Positions 7,954 to 14,812 of a stretch of 34,743 bases of DNA are shown here, piece after piece (positions within the stretch are counted from its first letter, which is position 1; each line of letters begins with the position of its first letter). The notes under the pieces were generated by a model. The model was not told the DNA's origin. It did not search any database and worked only from the letters and a program-made list of their open reading frames with translations. Location: positions 1 through 34,743 of the IMG/VR virus record IMGVR_UViG_3300040801_003698. One strand, written 5' to 3'. The stretch comes from a virus. Made by a program: the position numbers and the translations under genes.

Positions 7954-8364
7954 TTATTGTTGGCGGATGTGGATGTAGTCGAGTGGAGTCCCTCGCCCTA
8001 ATGAAGCGACGATCTGTGTTGCCGCTTTGAGGGACAAGAGGAAGTGTTTTACGTCTAAACCTTCAAAGTTGGTGGGTGCGTCTTCAATATCCTGCCGTTC
8101 GATCTCGATGAGGTATTGGTTCTCCTCTGCGATTGAAAGCGCGATCGCGATCGCCTCTTTGATGATCTCAGGGATGCCCCCACTGTCGCCAATGTCGCGA
8201 CGGATGATCTCGTTTCCATAGGGAGTCACAACCTCCCACCCTTCGACTCGGCGGTACAGCGAGATCCGAAACTCGTTCTCATTCAAACGGATGATGTATT
8301 GGTTGGGTTCCCCGGTAATCTCAATTCGCTCGATTAGGGGGAGCTTGATAGTGAGTTTAGTCAT
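7954..8364 (-). CDS. Hypothetical protein, paralogue of the 7545-7901 product
   Basis: The 136-residue product from ATG at 8364 begins TKLTIKLPLIERIEITGEPNQ and shares the signature DAPTNFEGLDVK with its downstream neighbour. It also shares the layout of a beta-rich N-terminus (RIEI...YIIRLNENEFRISLYRR) and a helical C-terminus. The longer in-frame extension to 8580 overlaps the upstream gene and has a low-complexity Ser/Thr/Ala composition, so I reject it. The leader before the ATG reads CAGGACAAGACG, again the AAGAC-type motif. Function unknown. Confidence 0.65.
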   Translation of the reverse strand: MTKLTIKLPLIERIEITGEPNQYIIRLNENEFRISLYRRVEGWEVVTPYGNEIIRRDIGDSGGIPEIIKEAIAIALSIAEENQYLIEIERQDIEDAPTNFEGLDVKHFLLSLKAATQIVASLGRGTPLDYIHIRQQ

Positions 8365-8406
8365 CGTCTTGTCCTGCTTGGAGTGTGAAAGTGTGGCGTG
8401 AGGGCT

Positions 8407-8424
8407 GCCCTCCAAGGGGAGGGC
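8407..8424 (-). other. Intergenic hairpin
   Basis: GCCCTCC and GGAGGGC with a four-base loop form a seven-base-pair stem between the 74-residue gene and the paralogue gene. No T-run follows it, so it is more likely an RNA processing or stability element than a terminator. Confidence 0.55.
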
Positions 8425-8431
8425 GGAAGTC

Positions 8432-8656
8432 CTAGCGGTTGAGGAGGAAGTCAATAGCCGCTTGGCGGTTTTCGACTTTCGCGGTTTCGCCGTCACGGGC
8501 GCGGTTTGCCCAGATGTGCGCGTCGTTGGAGGCAATGACGCCGAGACTGATCGCCCCGTTGCGGATGATGGAGATGTCAAGCCCTTCTTTGGCGAACCAT
8601 GCCCCCGCGTTGGCTGAGCGGGTGAGGGCGGTGTTGATGGGGTTGGTGGTAGTCAT
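8432..8656 (-). CDS. Small hypothetical protein, first gene of a minus-strand unit
   Basis: The 74-residue protein ends ENRQAAIDFLLNR and has no motif I recognise. It is the first gene after the promoter at 8688-8717, with a purine-rich leader (AAAAGGGAAAAGAG) directly before the ATG that can serve as a ribosome binding site. Being first behind a strong, apparently regulated promoter suggests early, abundant expression. Confidence 0.65.
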   Translation of the reverse strand: MTTTNPINTALTRSANAGAWFAKEGLDISIIRNGAISLGVIASNDAHIWANRARDGETAKVENRQAAIDFLLNR

Positions 8657-8687
8657 TTCTCTTTTCCCTTTTCTCTTAACTGTCTTT

Positions 8688-8717
8688 ATTGTAGCACACC
8701 TAGATGATGGGTGACGA
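8688..8717 (-). promoter_or_regulatory. Promoter of the 8656 unit
   Basis: On the minus strand, -35 TCGTCA (8712-8717) and -10 TACAAT (8688-8693) are separated by 18 bases. The surrounding sequence CACCCATCATCTAG, and the downstream AGTTAAGA, are nearly the same as in the promoter upstream of 10407, which supports a shared promoter class. Confidence 0.75.
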
Positions 8718-8720
8718 GTT

Positions 8721-8737
8721 TGTTACAATCCGTCACA
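8721..8737. promoter_or_regulatory. Dyad operator-like site upstream of the 8656 promoter
   Basis: TGTTAC-AATCC-GTCACA is an imperfect form (one mismatch) of the dyad TGTTAC-N5-GTAACA seen at 10465-10481. It lies just upstream of the -35 element and overlaps the 3' end of the gene at 8723-9040. Its position suits an activator or repressor site. Confidence 0.6.
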
Positions 8738-9040
8738 TTTGCTTTTGAAGGCCATGTATGCGGGAGTTGCCAGGGTGAGTTGTGCGATCGCGCCCTCTAG
8801 GGTTTTGCCCCTACCACGGGTTTTTATTTGGCGAATGGGGGTTCCGTTTACCACCTTCACGGACTGGGTTTTGGTGATGCGCCAGTGGGTAGATAGTCCC
8901 ACCGTGAGGACAACATTCCCATTGAGTCCTTGTTGGGATAACTGGGCCCGCAACTCGGCCTCTCCGATAGAGAATCGCCAGTCACCGGCGATCGCGCGGG
9001 TGACTGTGAACTTAAACGTCTCAAATCTACTGTTGTCCAT
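8723..9040 (-). CDS. Hypothetical protein
   Basis: The 105-residue protein is basic, with a predicted strand-rich middle (NVVLTVGLSTHWRITKTQSVKVV written here in parts: VVLTVGLSTHW, then RITKTQSVKVV) and a C-terminal helix GKTLEGAIAQLTLATPAYMA. I do not recognise a family. It is the third gene of the unit that starts at 10407. Its stop codon lies inside the operator of the next promoter, so transcription through it could interfere with that promoter. Confidence 0.6.
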   Translation of the reverse strand: MDNSRFETFKFTVTRAIAGDWRFSIGEAELRAQLSQQGLNGNVVLTVGLSTHWRITKTQSVKVVNGTPIRQIKTRGRGKTLEGAIAQLTLATPAYMAFKSKCDGL

Positions 9041-9068
9041 ATGATTTTTCGTGGATTGGTGAATGGGG

Positions 9069-9089
9069 GGGACTCATCACCCGAGTCCC
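9069..9089 (-). other. Intergenic hairpin
   Basis: GGGACTC and GAGTCCC with a seven-base loop form a stem between two genes of the same unit. There is no T-run after it on the minus strand. Confidence 0.5.
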
Positions 9090-9102
9090 TCGTGAACTTG
9101 CC

Positions 9103-9543
9103 CTACCGGATGCGTGGGAACATCCCTTCTTGAATGTTCCGAAGCAATCCCAGCGCAAGACGCGCGGATTTTTTCAAACCTCCGACGATGCGGCGTCCGG
9201 TGGAACCCGAGGCGATGTGGGAGATGAAGGCTCGGGCAACAGGGGCGGTGCGATACTCCGCGTTCGCCTGAAGTGCCTCGATATCAGAGCGGTTTGCCTC
9301 GTACCAATTATTGAGATGGTAATCGAGGGTTTCTCGGGTTAGCAGTCCTGCGTTGTAGGCGATCGCCGCCGCCGCCCAAAACGCATATTCTAGGTAATGG
9401 AGGGATTGACGAGCCATCAGGTTGGGGCGGGTTCCTTCTGTCATGAGGGTCTCGCTGAAGTCCACTGTTGCTGTCACCCCTCGACTGGCTAGATACAGAG
9501 TCTTGGAGAACATGATGTTGGTTTGAGGTGTGAAGTATTGCAT
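9103..9543 (-). CDS. Hypothetical protein
   Basis: The 146-residue protein from ATG at 9543 has an Ala-rich helical middle (SLHYLEYAFWAAAAIAYNAG) and a basic C-terminus (GLKKSARLALGLLRN). The Ala-rich stretch could be a membrane-facing helix but is short and interrupted by acidic and basic residues on both sides. I do not recognise a family. An extension to an ATG at 9606 would cover the ten-base-pair hairpin at 9576-9606 and has a low-complexity composition, so I prefer 9543. Confidence 0.6.
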   Translation of the reverse strand: MQYFTPQTNIMFSKTLYLASRGVTATVDFSETLMTEGTRPNLMARQSLHYLEYAFWAAAAIAYNAGLLTRETLDYHLNNWYEANRSDIEALQANAEYRTAPVARAFISHIASGSTGRRIVGGLKKSARLALGLLRNIQEGMFPRIR

Positions 9544-9575
9544 GATTATTCTTGGATTGGTTGACGGTGGTGGTA

Positions 9576-9606
9576 GTGAGGGCTTTTGGATGTGTGAAGC
9601 CCTCAC
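9576..9606 (-). other. Intergenic ten-base-pair hairpin
   Basis: GTGAGGGCTT and AAGCCCTCAC pair perfectly around an 11-base loop. It fills the gap between the 264-residue gene and the next gene of the unit. The absence of a T-run argues against simple termination. Confidence 0.6.
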
Positions 9607-9612
9607 TGCGTG

Positions 9613-10407
9613 CTATGCGTAGATGCGCTCAGCACTAAGGGTTTTTCCCCGCGCTGCGAAGAACTCCATCATGGCGCGGGTGTGCTTGTCGAGGGTGTTT
9701 CCTCGGCTCACACCCGGACTAGAGGAGATCCATCGACGGGTAACTGGATCGACGGCGAATGAATATTTGCTACCGGTGTTGAGGTTTTCTGTCCAACCAT
9801 GGATGTAGAACCCCGTGCGATCGCAGTCAATCGTTACCTCAATCGCGTCACCGGGAGACGATGCGGGACGGGAGACGCAGACATACTCAAACTCTGGGTA
9901 GATGGCGGGGCCCGGCATTAGGTAGGTGTGGATTTCGAGGCGATCGCTCACAATCTCGACATCCACTAATTCCCCTTCGGGGTTGATGATGTAGCCTTCC
10001 ATCACCTCCCCTTCGGATTGAATGCGCTTGCCCCGATAGCGGTGATCCTCCAAGGCGTAGAAGCGCCCCTCGTTTGTCGCGCTCGTGGCGACGATTTCAT
10101 ACTCAGTTCCGTTGTCCCAGCAGCGATCGCCGAGGTTGAAAAATTGAGGATATTTCTCCTCGCACCGCGCTTGTTCTTCCTCAAAGGTTCCGGGATCTTC
10201 GACGTAGGTGGTACGTCCTTGAGCTTTGGCAGATTCGGCGATCTCGACGGCGGTTTCCCAGAAGCGGCGGGAATTGCCCCGGCTGGCAAGATTCTCTTTT
10301 TGCGCGGCGGTTGTCGCAAACCGCCCACAGAACGTCCGCACGTTGGCGGGGCCGACGTAGCCAGTGATAGCGGTGAATTGCTCTTTTAGCTTTTGAACCG
10401 TTGTCAT
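9613..10407 (-). CDS. Hypothetical protein, first gene of a minus-strand unit
   Basis: The 264-residue protein starts TTVQKLKEQFTAITG and is soluble, with an acidic middle and a C-terminal helix HTRAMMEFFAARGKTLSAERI. The N-terminal 55 residues (KLKEQFTAITGYVG...NSRRFWETAVEIAES) look helical and could bind nucleic acid or protein. I do not recognise a family. The ATG at 10407 follows a good ribosome binding site (GGGAAGGGAC) about 20 bases after the promoter. As the first gene after a regulated promoter it is probably made early. Confidence 0.65.
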   Translation of the reverse strand: MTTVQKLKEQFTAITGYVGPANVRTFCGRFATTAAQKENLASRGNSRRFWETAVEIAESAKAQGRTTYVEDPGTFEEEQARCEEKYPQFFNLGDRCWDNGTEYEIVATSATNEGRFYALEDHRYRGKRIQSEGEVMEGYIINPEGELVDVEIVSDRLEIHTYLMPGPAIYPEFEYVCVSRPASSPGDAIEVTIDCDRTGFYIHGWTENLNTGSKYSFAVDPVTRRWISSSPGVSRGNTLDKHTRAMMEFFAARGKTLSAERIYA

Positions 10408-10431
10408 GTCCCTTCCCTCTTAACTATCCTT

Positions 10432-10461
10432 AGTGTAGCACAGCTAGATGATGGGTGACAA
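10432..10461 (-). promoter_or_regulatory. Promoter of the 10407 unit
   Basis: On the minus strand, -35 TTGTCA (10456-10461) and -10 TACACT (10432-10437) are 18 bases apart. The flanking CACCCATCATCTAG and AGTTAAGAG match the promoter at 8688-8717. Transcription would start shortly before the 10407 gene, giving a short leader. Confidence 0.8.
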
Positions 10462-10464
10462 GGT

Positions 10465-10481
10465 TGTTACAATCCGTAACA
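10465..10481. promoter_or_regulatory. Perfect dyad operator TGTTAC-N5-GTAACA
   Basis: TGTTAC AATCC GTAACA is a perfect inverted repeat with a five-base centre, placed directly upstream of the -35 of the minus-strand promoter. It is also 58 bases before the terminase small-subunit start, so it could control both directions. Its right half read on the minus strand is TGTTACGGATT, close to TGTGACGGATT in the large repeats. Confidence 0.7.
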
Positions 10482-10492
10482 CAGTAAGGACA

Positions 10493-10504
10493 ATGTACTA
10501 ACAG
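10493..10504 (+). promoter_or_regulatory. ATGTACTAACAG element upstream of the terminase genes
   Basis: This 12-base sequence is nearly identical to TTGTACTAACAA at the 3' end of the repeat copies at 14.6, 14.95 and 34.3 kb. Here it is 34 bases upstream of the terminase small-subunit ATG, suggesting a shared plus-strand signal. No clear sigma-70-type -10/-35 pair accompanies it. Confidence 0.45.
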
Positions 10505-10538
10505 CTAGGATAGGAACAATAGGAACGGGAGGGGAACG

Positions 10539-10925
10539 ATGCCAGCATTTAACTACGATCGCGCGGCCAAGGCGCTAGTGGATGCCGTAGCGATGGGCGA
10601 TCGCGAAGCGGCCGAGGTTAACGGATGCACAACGAGGGCGATCCGAAAGTGGCGTCGGAGGTTAAAGATGGGCGATGAGAAGTTGCTGGCGTCCTTCACC
10701 CGAAAGATGGATGCGGTAGAGAAGGGATGGGCGCATCGGGCCCCAGAGGCGATCGCAGAGGGGATAGCCTTCATCCTGAGAGCAGCCCAAGAGGGGAACC
10801 ACCAAGATCCGCGCATGGTAGAGGCGATTACTGGGAGTGTTGAACGCCTATCGGAGATCGTGCTACTCAAGGAAACCCTCGATGCTCGTACCCAGTCGCA
10901 ACTTCCCCCTGTGATCGATGTTTAA
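10539..10925 (+). CDS. terS: Terminase small subunit (probable)
   Basis: The 128-residue protein has an N-terminal helix-turn-helix (about 8-43: AKALVDAVAMGDREAAEVNG, then CTTRAIRKWRRRL) followed by helical segments. It lies directly upstream of the large subunit, overlapping it by 8 bases. Small terminase subunits recognise packaging sites on DNA and regulate the large subunit; the size, helix-turn-helix and position fit. The call rests on these, not on a strong family signature. A GAGGGG ribosome binding site lies just before the ATG. Confidence 0.7.
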   Translation: MPAFNYDRAAKALVDAVAMGDREAAEVNGCTTRAIRKWRRRLKMGDEKLLASFTRKMDAVEKGWAHRAPEAIAEGIAFILRAAQEGNHQDPRMVEAITGSVERLSEIVLLKETLDARTQSQLPPVIDV

Positions 10926-12900
10926 GGCCCTTAAGCGGTTGGAGGCAAGGCAGAAAGCAATAGAGCGATACTTCCCCGACTCAGGTGTTGGGGAGAGTCC
11001 GATCGCGCGGGCGATCGCCGCCGACAAGGAACCCGACTACCCCTGGCTTGATCGCATCAGCCGGCACTTCACCCCTCTCCCCCTGAATGATTTTGTCGAA
11101 TCGGATCAGCATATATCAGCGTCGGGGCAAGTGCGTCTCTACCCAAAGCAGCGAGAGGATTTGGAGCGTTTCCTTGGGAGCGATCCTAAGCAAGTCTTTG
11201 AGGGCGATCGCCTTAGATCTTATACCGAGGCTTTCCTAGTCTGGGGTAAAGGATCAGGTAAGGATTTCGTCGTGAGTGTGACTCAGGCGTGGGTTGTCCA
11301 CATTTTGCTGTGCCTAAAATCCCCGCAAGCCTATCTCGGCATGGCCCCAAACGAGAATATCGATCTCGCTGTGATTGGTTATGGCGAGTACCAGGCCAAA
11401 ACGGTGTACTTCCAGAAATTCCGCAATCGTATCATCAACTGGCCATGGCTGAGGACAACGCTCGACTTGCTGCGCCCGGATGTTGGCGGCGATCGCTGGC
11501 TCAAGGATAGGGGCGATTTCGTTCATGCCCAGGATATCGAGTTCCCCCACCACATCCATTGTTGGAGTTTGACAAGCTCCGTTAACGCTAGTGAGGGGAA
11601 GAACCTCCTATTTTGGGTTCTCGATGAATTGGCGGCGTTTTCGGGTTCCGAGTCAAAGGCTAACACCGCCAAGATGATCCATTCGTTGGTGGTGTCGAGC
11701 GCCCGGACGCGCTTCAATAACCGCTGGCGTGGCTTTGCTATCAGCTTTCCCCGCCATGCCGAGGATTACATGATGCAAATGGTGGCGCTCTCGCGGCGAT
11801 CGCTCCTGAAGGATACCTACTCAGCCGTTCGAGCCACATGGGAAGTTGTCCCCCACTTAACTGAGGATGATTTCGCTGAGGACTATCGCCGTAACCCAGA
11901 GGAGAGTGACACGAAGTATGCCTGTCGCCCGCCGGCGGCGATCGACGCCTACTTTAGATCGCCCGAGCTATTGCTTATGCACTCCCACGGGATTGATGCG
12001 GATCTCATTGATGAGAAACTCCCAGATTTGGGGGTGGGGGTTCGCGATGCGATCGCCGCCAGGGGGCGCAATCCAATCTCGATGGTGGATCGCTTCGGAG
12101 ATCCCGTGCTTGACGATCGCGGGTTCCCCCAACTTGCTGACTGGTTCCGATCTGAGAAGTCCCCATCTGGACTCGATTACGACTACTACTGCCACCTTGA
12201 TCCGGGGTTGACGGGCGATGGGTATGGGCTGGCGATCGGACATCTCCATCAGCCCGAGGCGGGCCAATTCCAACCTCAGATTGATCTCGCCTTCCGATGG
12301 ACGGGGGCCATGTTTGAGAAGTTTGGGGATATCCGCCGCGAGTCCTATTATGAGCGCGATAACGCCCACACAGACGAGGTTACGGCTAAAGAGGTAGATT
12401 ACAAGACAGTGCGTTATTTCCTCTACTACCTCAGTGAAGTCCGGGGCTTTCACTTTGCTTGGGTATCGGCCGATCGGTGGAACAGTGCCGACTCCATCCA
12501 AGAGCTTAGAAACCACGACTTTAACGTAATGCCCCACCTCGTCACAAAGGAAGACTACGACGAATTTAAGTCTCTGGTTTACGATCGCCAACTAATCTAC
12601 TACGGCTACCGCGCCCTCATCCTGGAATGTTACAAGCTCATCCTCACCGGCGGGGCCAAGGTTGACGCACCTCGCAGTGAGTCGGATGGGATGTTATCCA
12701 ACTCCCACAAGGATGTTTCTGATGCTGTGGCGGCGGTAGTATGGGCCATGGTTCGCGCCAAAGATCCTGATATTGTGTTCTCCCAGTTTGAGGAGATCGA
12801 AGACGACAAAAAACCTCAGCCAATCGTGGCTGAGGTTGGGGGGGAGCGGATGCTAGGAGATTCCCGCACTGCGTCGCTATTGTCGGAGTTTTTTGATTAG
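10918..12900 (+). CDS. terL: Terminase large subunit (packaging ATPase and nuclease)
   Basis: The 660-residue protein is the DNA-packaging motor. The ATPase half has Walker A VWGKGSGKD (108-116) and Walker B with catalytic Glu in FWVLDE (232-237). The C-terminal RNase-H-like nuclease half shows the first catalytic Asp in HLDPG (425-429), a second candidate in WVSADRW (about 515-521), and a final Asp in KDVSDAVAAV near 605. These three acidic positions match the two-metal nuclease of terminases. The ATG at 10918 overlaps the small-subunit stop. The stop at 12898-12900 overlaps the convergent PP-loop gene by four bases. The protein is longer than many terminases because of an acidic tail. Confidence 0.9.
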   Translation: MFKALKRLEARQKAIERYFPDSGVGESPIARAIAADKEPDYPWLDRISRHFTPLPLNDFVESDQHISASGQVRLYPKQREDLERFLGSDPKQVFEGDRLRSYTEAFLVWGKGSGKDFVVSVTQAWVVHILLCLKSPQAYLGMAPNENIDLAVIGYGEYQAKTVYFQKFRNRIINWPWLRTTLDLLRPDVGGDRWLKDRGDFVHAQDIEFPHHIHCWSLTSSVNASEGKNLLFWVLDELAAFSGSESKANTAKMIHSLVVSSARTRFNNRWRGFAISFPRHAEDYMMQMVALSRRSLLKDTYSAVRATWEVVPHLTEDDFAEDYRRNPEESDTKYACRPPAAIDAYFRSPELLLMHSHGIDADLIDEKLPDLGVGVRDAIAARGRNPISMVDRFGDPVLDDRGFPQLADWFRSEKSPSGLDYDYYCHLDPGLTGDGYGLAIGHLHQPEAGQFQPQIDLAFRWTGAMFEKFGDIRRESYYERDNAHTDEVTAKEVDYKTVRYFLYYLSEVRGFHFAWVSADRWNSADSIQELRNHDFNVMPHLVTKEDYDEFKSLVYDRQLIYYGYRALILECYKLILTGGAKVDAPRSESDGMLSNSHKDVSDAVAAVVWAMVRAKDPDIVFSQFEEIEDDKKPQPIVAEVGGERMLGDSRTASLLSEFFD

Positions 12901-13931
12901 TCGATGCAAGAGCAGCGCATCCCTTCCTTGGCGGACTCGACGGCGGCCAACTCTAAGGGGGTGAGCTTGTCTAAATCCCGCCAACTGAACCGGCGCCCCA
13001 GTCCTTTGATGGAGGTGCTGCGGGTAATATGGCTCATCGCCTGTTTTTCAATCTCGCATCCCAACTCGTAATATTCGGGGTGGTTATCTCGGAGTTCCCG
13101 CACCTCTGAAACTCGCATATTGGGACAAAACCAGCAGGAACTCTTGGGAGGGATCTCCCCTAGAATCGCCAAGCATAGGGCATTGCAGTGCGCCTGTTCG
13201 AGTCCCCACTCGATGAGGGGATATTCATCAAAGAAGTTGCCATGCTCCAACTCTTTCGGATGCCCTGATTTCATGAGCAGGCGACTCGTCTCTCCCGCGT
13301 GGATGCCAACTAGGGAGCGGATCGGGCGATCGCCATAAACCGCATTCAGTTGCTTCTGCATTGGCTCGATCTTCCACTTCATCGAGCAAGCACCCCGTCC
13401 GTAGGCCTTAGAGGGAAACCCCTCAGTGACGAGGCACTCCTCACCCAGTGATTCGTACTTGTAGTTTTGGCGGATGTCGTTCTCTTGGGATACTGCCAAC
13501 AGGGTTGTGGTGACGGCGGTGGCCCATGGCTCTAAGTTCTTGCGGGGAATGGATGCGATCGCCTCGCCTACCTCGCGGTACACCTTGCCTCGTCGTTGGG
13601 GGTTCTTGATTTTGTATCTCACTACGGAGATAGGGGGAAACCCGACAGACTTCAACCAGGTATTAAACCGAGCCATAAACTCGTATGTCTCTGGCTTCTC
13701 GTTGCCGGTGTCTGAGAACCAAATCCCATCAGGGCGGATACCCTTGCAGTACAGCGCCAAAATTACCGCCGTCGAGTTCGTCCCGCCTCCATACGAGATG
13801 ATCATTGGGGCCCCTTCCGGGGGAGTGCGGCGCTTTAGCATTTCTACGATCGCGTTAACCGATTGCTGCCGCGCCGTCCCCTTCTGTGGCACCATAGGCG
13901 ACGCGCCTTCTAGCAGGGATAGTTGTCTCAT
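12897..13931 (-). CDS. PAPS-reductase/DndC-like PP-loop ATP-pyrophosphatase
   Basis: The 344-residue protein has the PP-loop SYGGGTNSTA (46-55). It also has Cys182 in ACSMKWK, Cys266 and Cys269 in CWFCPN, and a CSC pair near the end (340, 342). PP-loop proteins adenylate a substrate before sulfur or amide transfer, and the cysteine pattern is like that of phage PAPS-reductase-like proteins and DndC, which can hold an iron-sulfur cluster. The sequence LDKLTPLELAAVESAKEG is conserved-looking near the C-terminus. No other dnd genes are visible, so DNA phosphorothioation is not supported. The gene starts four bases after the stop of the unknown gene at 13935-14402, with a GGAGGG site before its ATG, and is probably co-transcribed with it. 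Confidence 0.8.
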   Translation of the reverse strand: MRQLSLLEGASPMVPQKGTARQQSVNAIVEMLKRRTPPEGAPMIISYGGGTNSTAVILALYCKGIRPDGIWFSDTGNEKPETYEFMARFNTWLKSVGFPPISVVRYKIKNPQRRGKVYREVGEAIASIPRKNLEPWATAVTTTLLAVSQENDIRQNYKYESLGEECLVTEGFPSKAYGRGACSMKWKIEPMQKQLNAVYGDRPIRSLVGIHAGETSRLLMKSGHPKELEHGNFFDEYPLIEWGLEQAHCNALCLAILGEIPPKSSCWFCPNMRVSEVRELRDNHPEYYELGCEIEKQAMSHITRSTSIKGLGRRFSWRDLDKLTPLELAAVESAKEGMRCSCID

Positions 13932-13934
13932 GTC

Positions 13935-14402
13935 TTACCCTCCCTGTGCTTCCCGGAGTTTGTCGATGGCCTGTTCGCATACGTCGGCGACAAGCCATTG
14001 CTCGGATCGTCCCTCTGTCATCTCGGTAAGTAGCCAAGCCGCCACTTGAATCCAGGTTGGGTTCTCCTGTGGGTAAAGGTTTTTCGTCCCTCCCTGGATA
14101 TGCTTGGCGGTTTGCTCAATCAGAGAATCTAAAATCCCCGCCTCGGAAGCGCACCATACCCCGCATACGGAGTCGAGGACGCGAGCAAAAGTCGGCTTGC
14201 CCGACGGGTAGATGAACCCCGATGATACCGCCACCCACTTCATCCATTCCAGTGTTAGCTCATCCATTCGGATATTCCGAGATGCCCGGTAGGGGTTGCG
14301 TACCCCGTTTCCGCCGTACTTCGATACGGGATGCTTGTGGCGATGCCCGTTTAGGGGCGTTACTTTTTTGCGGGCGAATTTCTTGTGTTTAACAGCGCTC
14401 AT
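13935..14402 (-). CDS. Hypothetical basic protein
   Basis: The 155-residue protein has a strongly basic N-terminus (SAVKHKKFARKKVTP, then HRHKHPVSKYGG) followed by a helical, more acidic body rich in Trp. The basic arm suggests nucleic-acid binding. I do not recognise a family. It is the first gene after the promoter at 14437-14465, with a leader of about 30 bases containing AAGACAGGACACAATAACC. It is probably co-transcribed with the PP-loop gene. Confidence 0.6.
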   Translation of the reverse strand: MSAVKHKKFARKKVTPLNGHRHKHPVSKYGGNGVRNPYRASRNIRMDELTLEWMKWVAVSSGFIYPSGKPTFARVLDSVCGVWCASEAGILDSLIEQTAKHIQGGTKNLYPQENPTWIQVAAWLLTEMTEGRSEQWLVADVCEQAIDKLREAQGG

Positions 14403-14436
14403 GGTTATTGTGTCCTGTCTTGATGTTGTCTATCTA

Positions 14437-14465
14437 AGTGTATCCCATCTATGTTCATTGTGCAA
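14437..14465 (-). promoter_or_regulatory. Promoter of the 14402 unit
   Basis: On the minus strand, -35 TTGCAC (14460-14465) and -10 TACACT (14437-14442) are 17 bases apart, followed by TAGATAG. The same -35 and -10 hexamers occur in the promoter of the 28456 unit. TGTGACAATTCCC lies directly upstream, resembling the operator half-site. Confidence 0.75.
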
Positions 14466-14489
14466 GGGGGAATTGTCACAGCTTGGGAT

Positions 14490-14640
14490 GACATGGTTTT
14501 ATTTATCTATATATAGGTTTTGTGACGGATTCCGATCATGTCTTAGCTCCCTCCCTGACTGGGTTGTAGGCGACGAACCCCCGAAAATCGATTACACGTT
14601 TTTCTGTATCGGAGTGCAGCACTTTGTACTAACAACGTAC
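14490..14640 (+). repeat. 151-bp structured repeat, copy A
   Basis: This element matches copy B (14813-14963) over the same 151 bases with 9 differences, all transitions by my count. In order it holds GACATG...CATGTC outer arms, a nested hairpin around TATATATA, TGTGACGGATT (14521-14531), a GGGTT/AACCC hairpin, a CTGTA/TGCAG hairpin, and TTGTACTAACAA (14624-14635). No protein gene is visible inside it. It lies between the divergent unit at 14402 and the portal unit. Alternative readings are a replication origin, a packaging site or a promoter cassette. Confidence 0.85.
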
Positions 14641-14654
14641 TGCACTGAGTCCCC

Positions 14655-14729
14655 TAACAACACAAAACCCGCGCCGGTGAGGGTGCGGGTTAAGGCGGCA
14701 ATCTACGACTACCCCTGAGCTAAGCTCCT
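14655..14729 (-). ncRNA. Candidate small RNA with a tRNA-like 5' end
   Basis: A strong promoter at 14736-14764 would start RNA at about 14729. The first bases read GGAGCTTAGCTCAGGGGTAG (14728-14709), which looks like the 5' end and A-box of a tRNA. A seven-base-pair hairpin follows (14685-14691 with 14666-14672), then TTTTGTGTTGTT, a weak terminator. A normal cloverleaf does not form: the D-stem partner and the TTC arm are missing. It could be a tRNA-derived regulatory RNA, a decayed tRNA, or a chance match downstream of a real promoter. The 3' end is approximate. Confidence 0.4.
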
Positions 14730-14735
14730 GACTTC

Positions 14736-14764
14736 ATTATAACTAGCCGCACCACATTCGTCAA
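14736..14764 (-). promoter_or_regulatory. Consensus sigma-70-type promoter for the small-RNA candidate
   Basis: On the minus strand, TTGACG (14759-14764) and TATAAT (14736-14741) are separated by 17 bases. This is the closest match to consensus in the window after the one at 34137. No protein gene follows within range; the next start downstream is the unit at 14402, which has its own promoter. Confidence 0.75.
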
Positions 14765-14812
14765 GGGGGAAGGGAAAATAGTTTGGTGATGCGATCAGGG
14801 AGTGGTGTGACG

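Noticed and set aside
8365-8580. N-terminal extension of the 136-residue paralogue
   Set aside because: It would overlap the upstream gene and cover the intergenic hairpin, with a low-complexity composition. ATG at 8364 has the local leader motif.
11968-12591. 207-residue minus-strand reading frame inside the terminase gene
   Set aside because: It lies wholly within a clear terminase coding region, has no ribosome binding site and no domain; it is a shadow of the plus-strand codons.
12897-14402. DNA phosphorothioation (Dnd) system
   Set aside because: The PP-loop protein is DndC-like in motif and cysteines, but no DndA, DndD or DndE partner is visible in the window.
14655-14729. Canonical tRNA gene
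   Set aside because: The 5' end and A-box look right, but I cannot pair the D-stem, an anticodon stem, a T-arm with TTC, or an acceptor 3' end. I kept it only as a small-RNA candidate.
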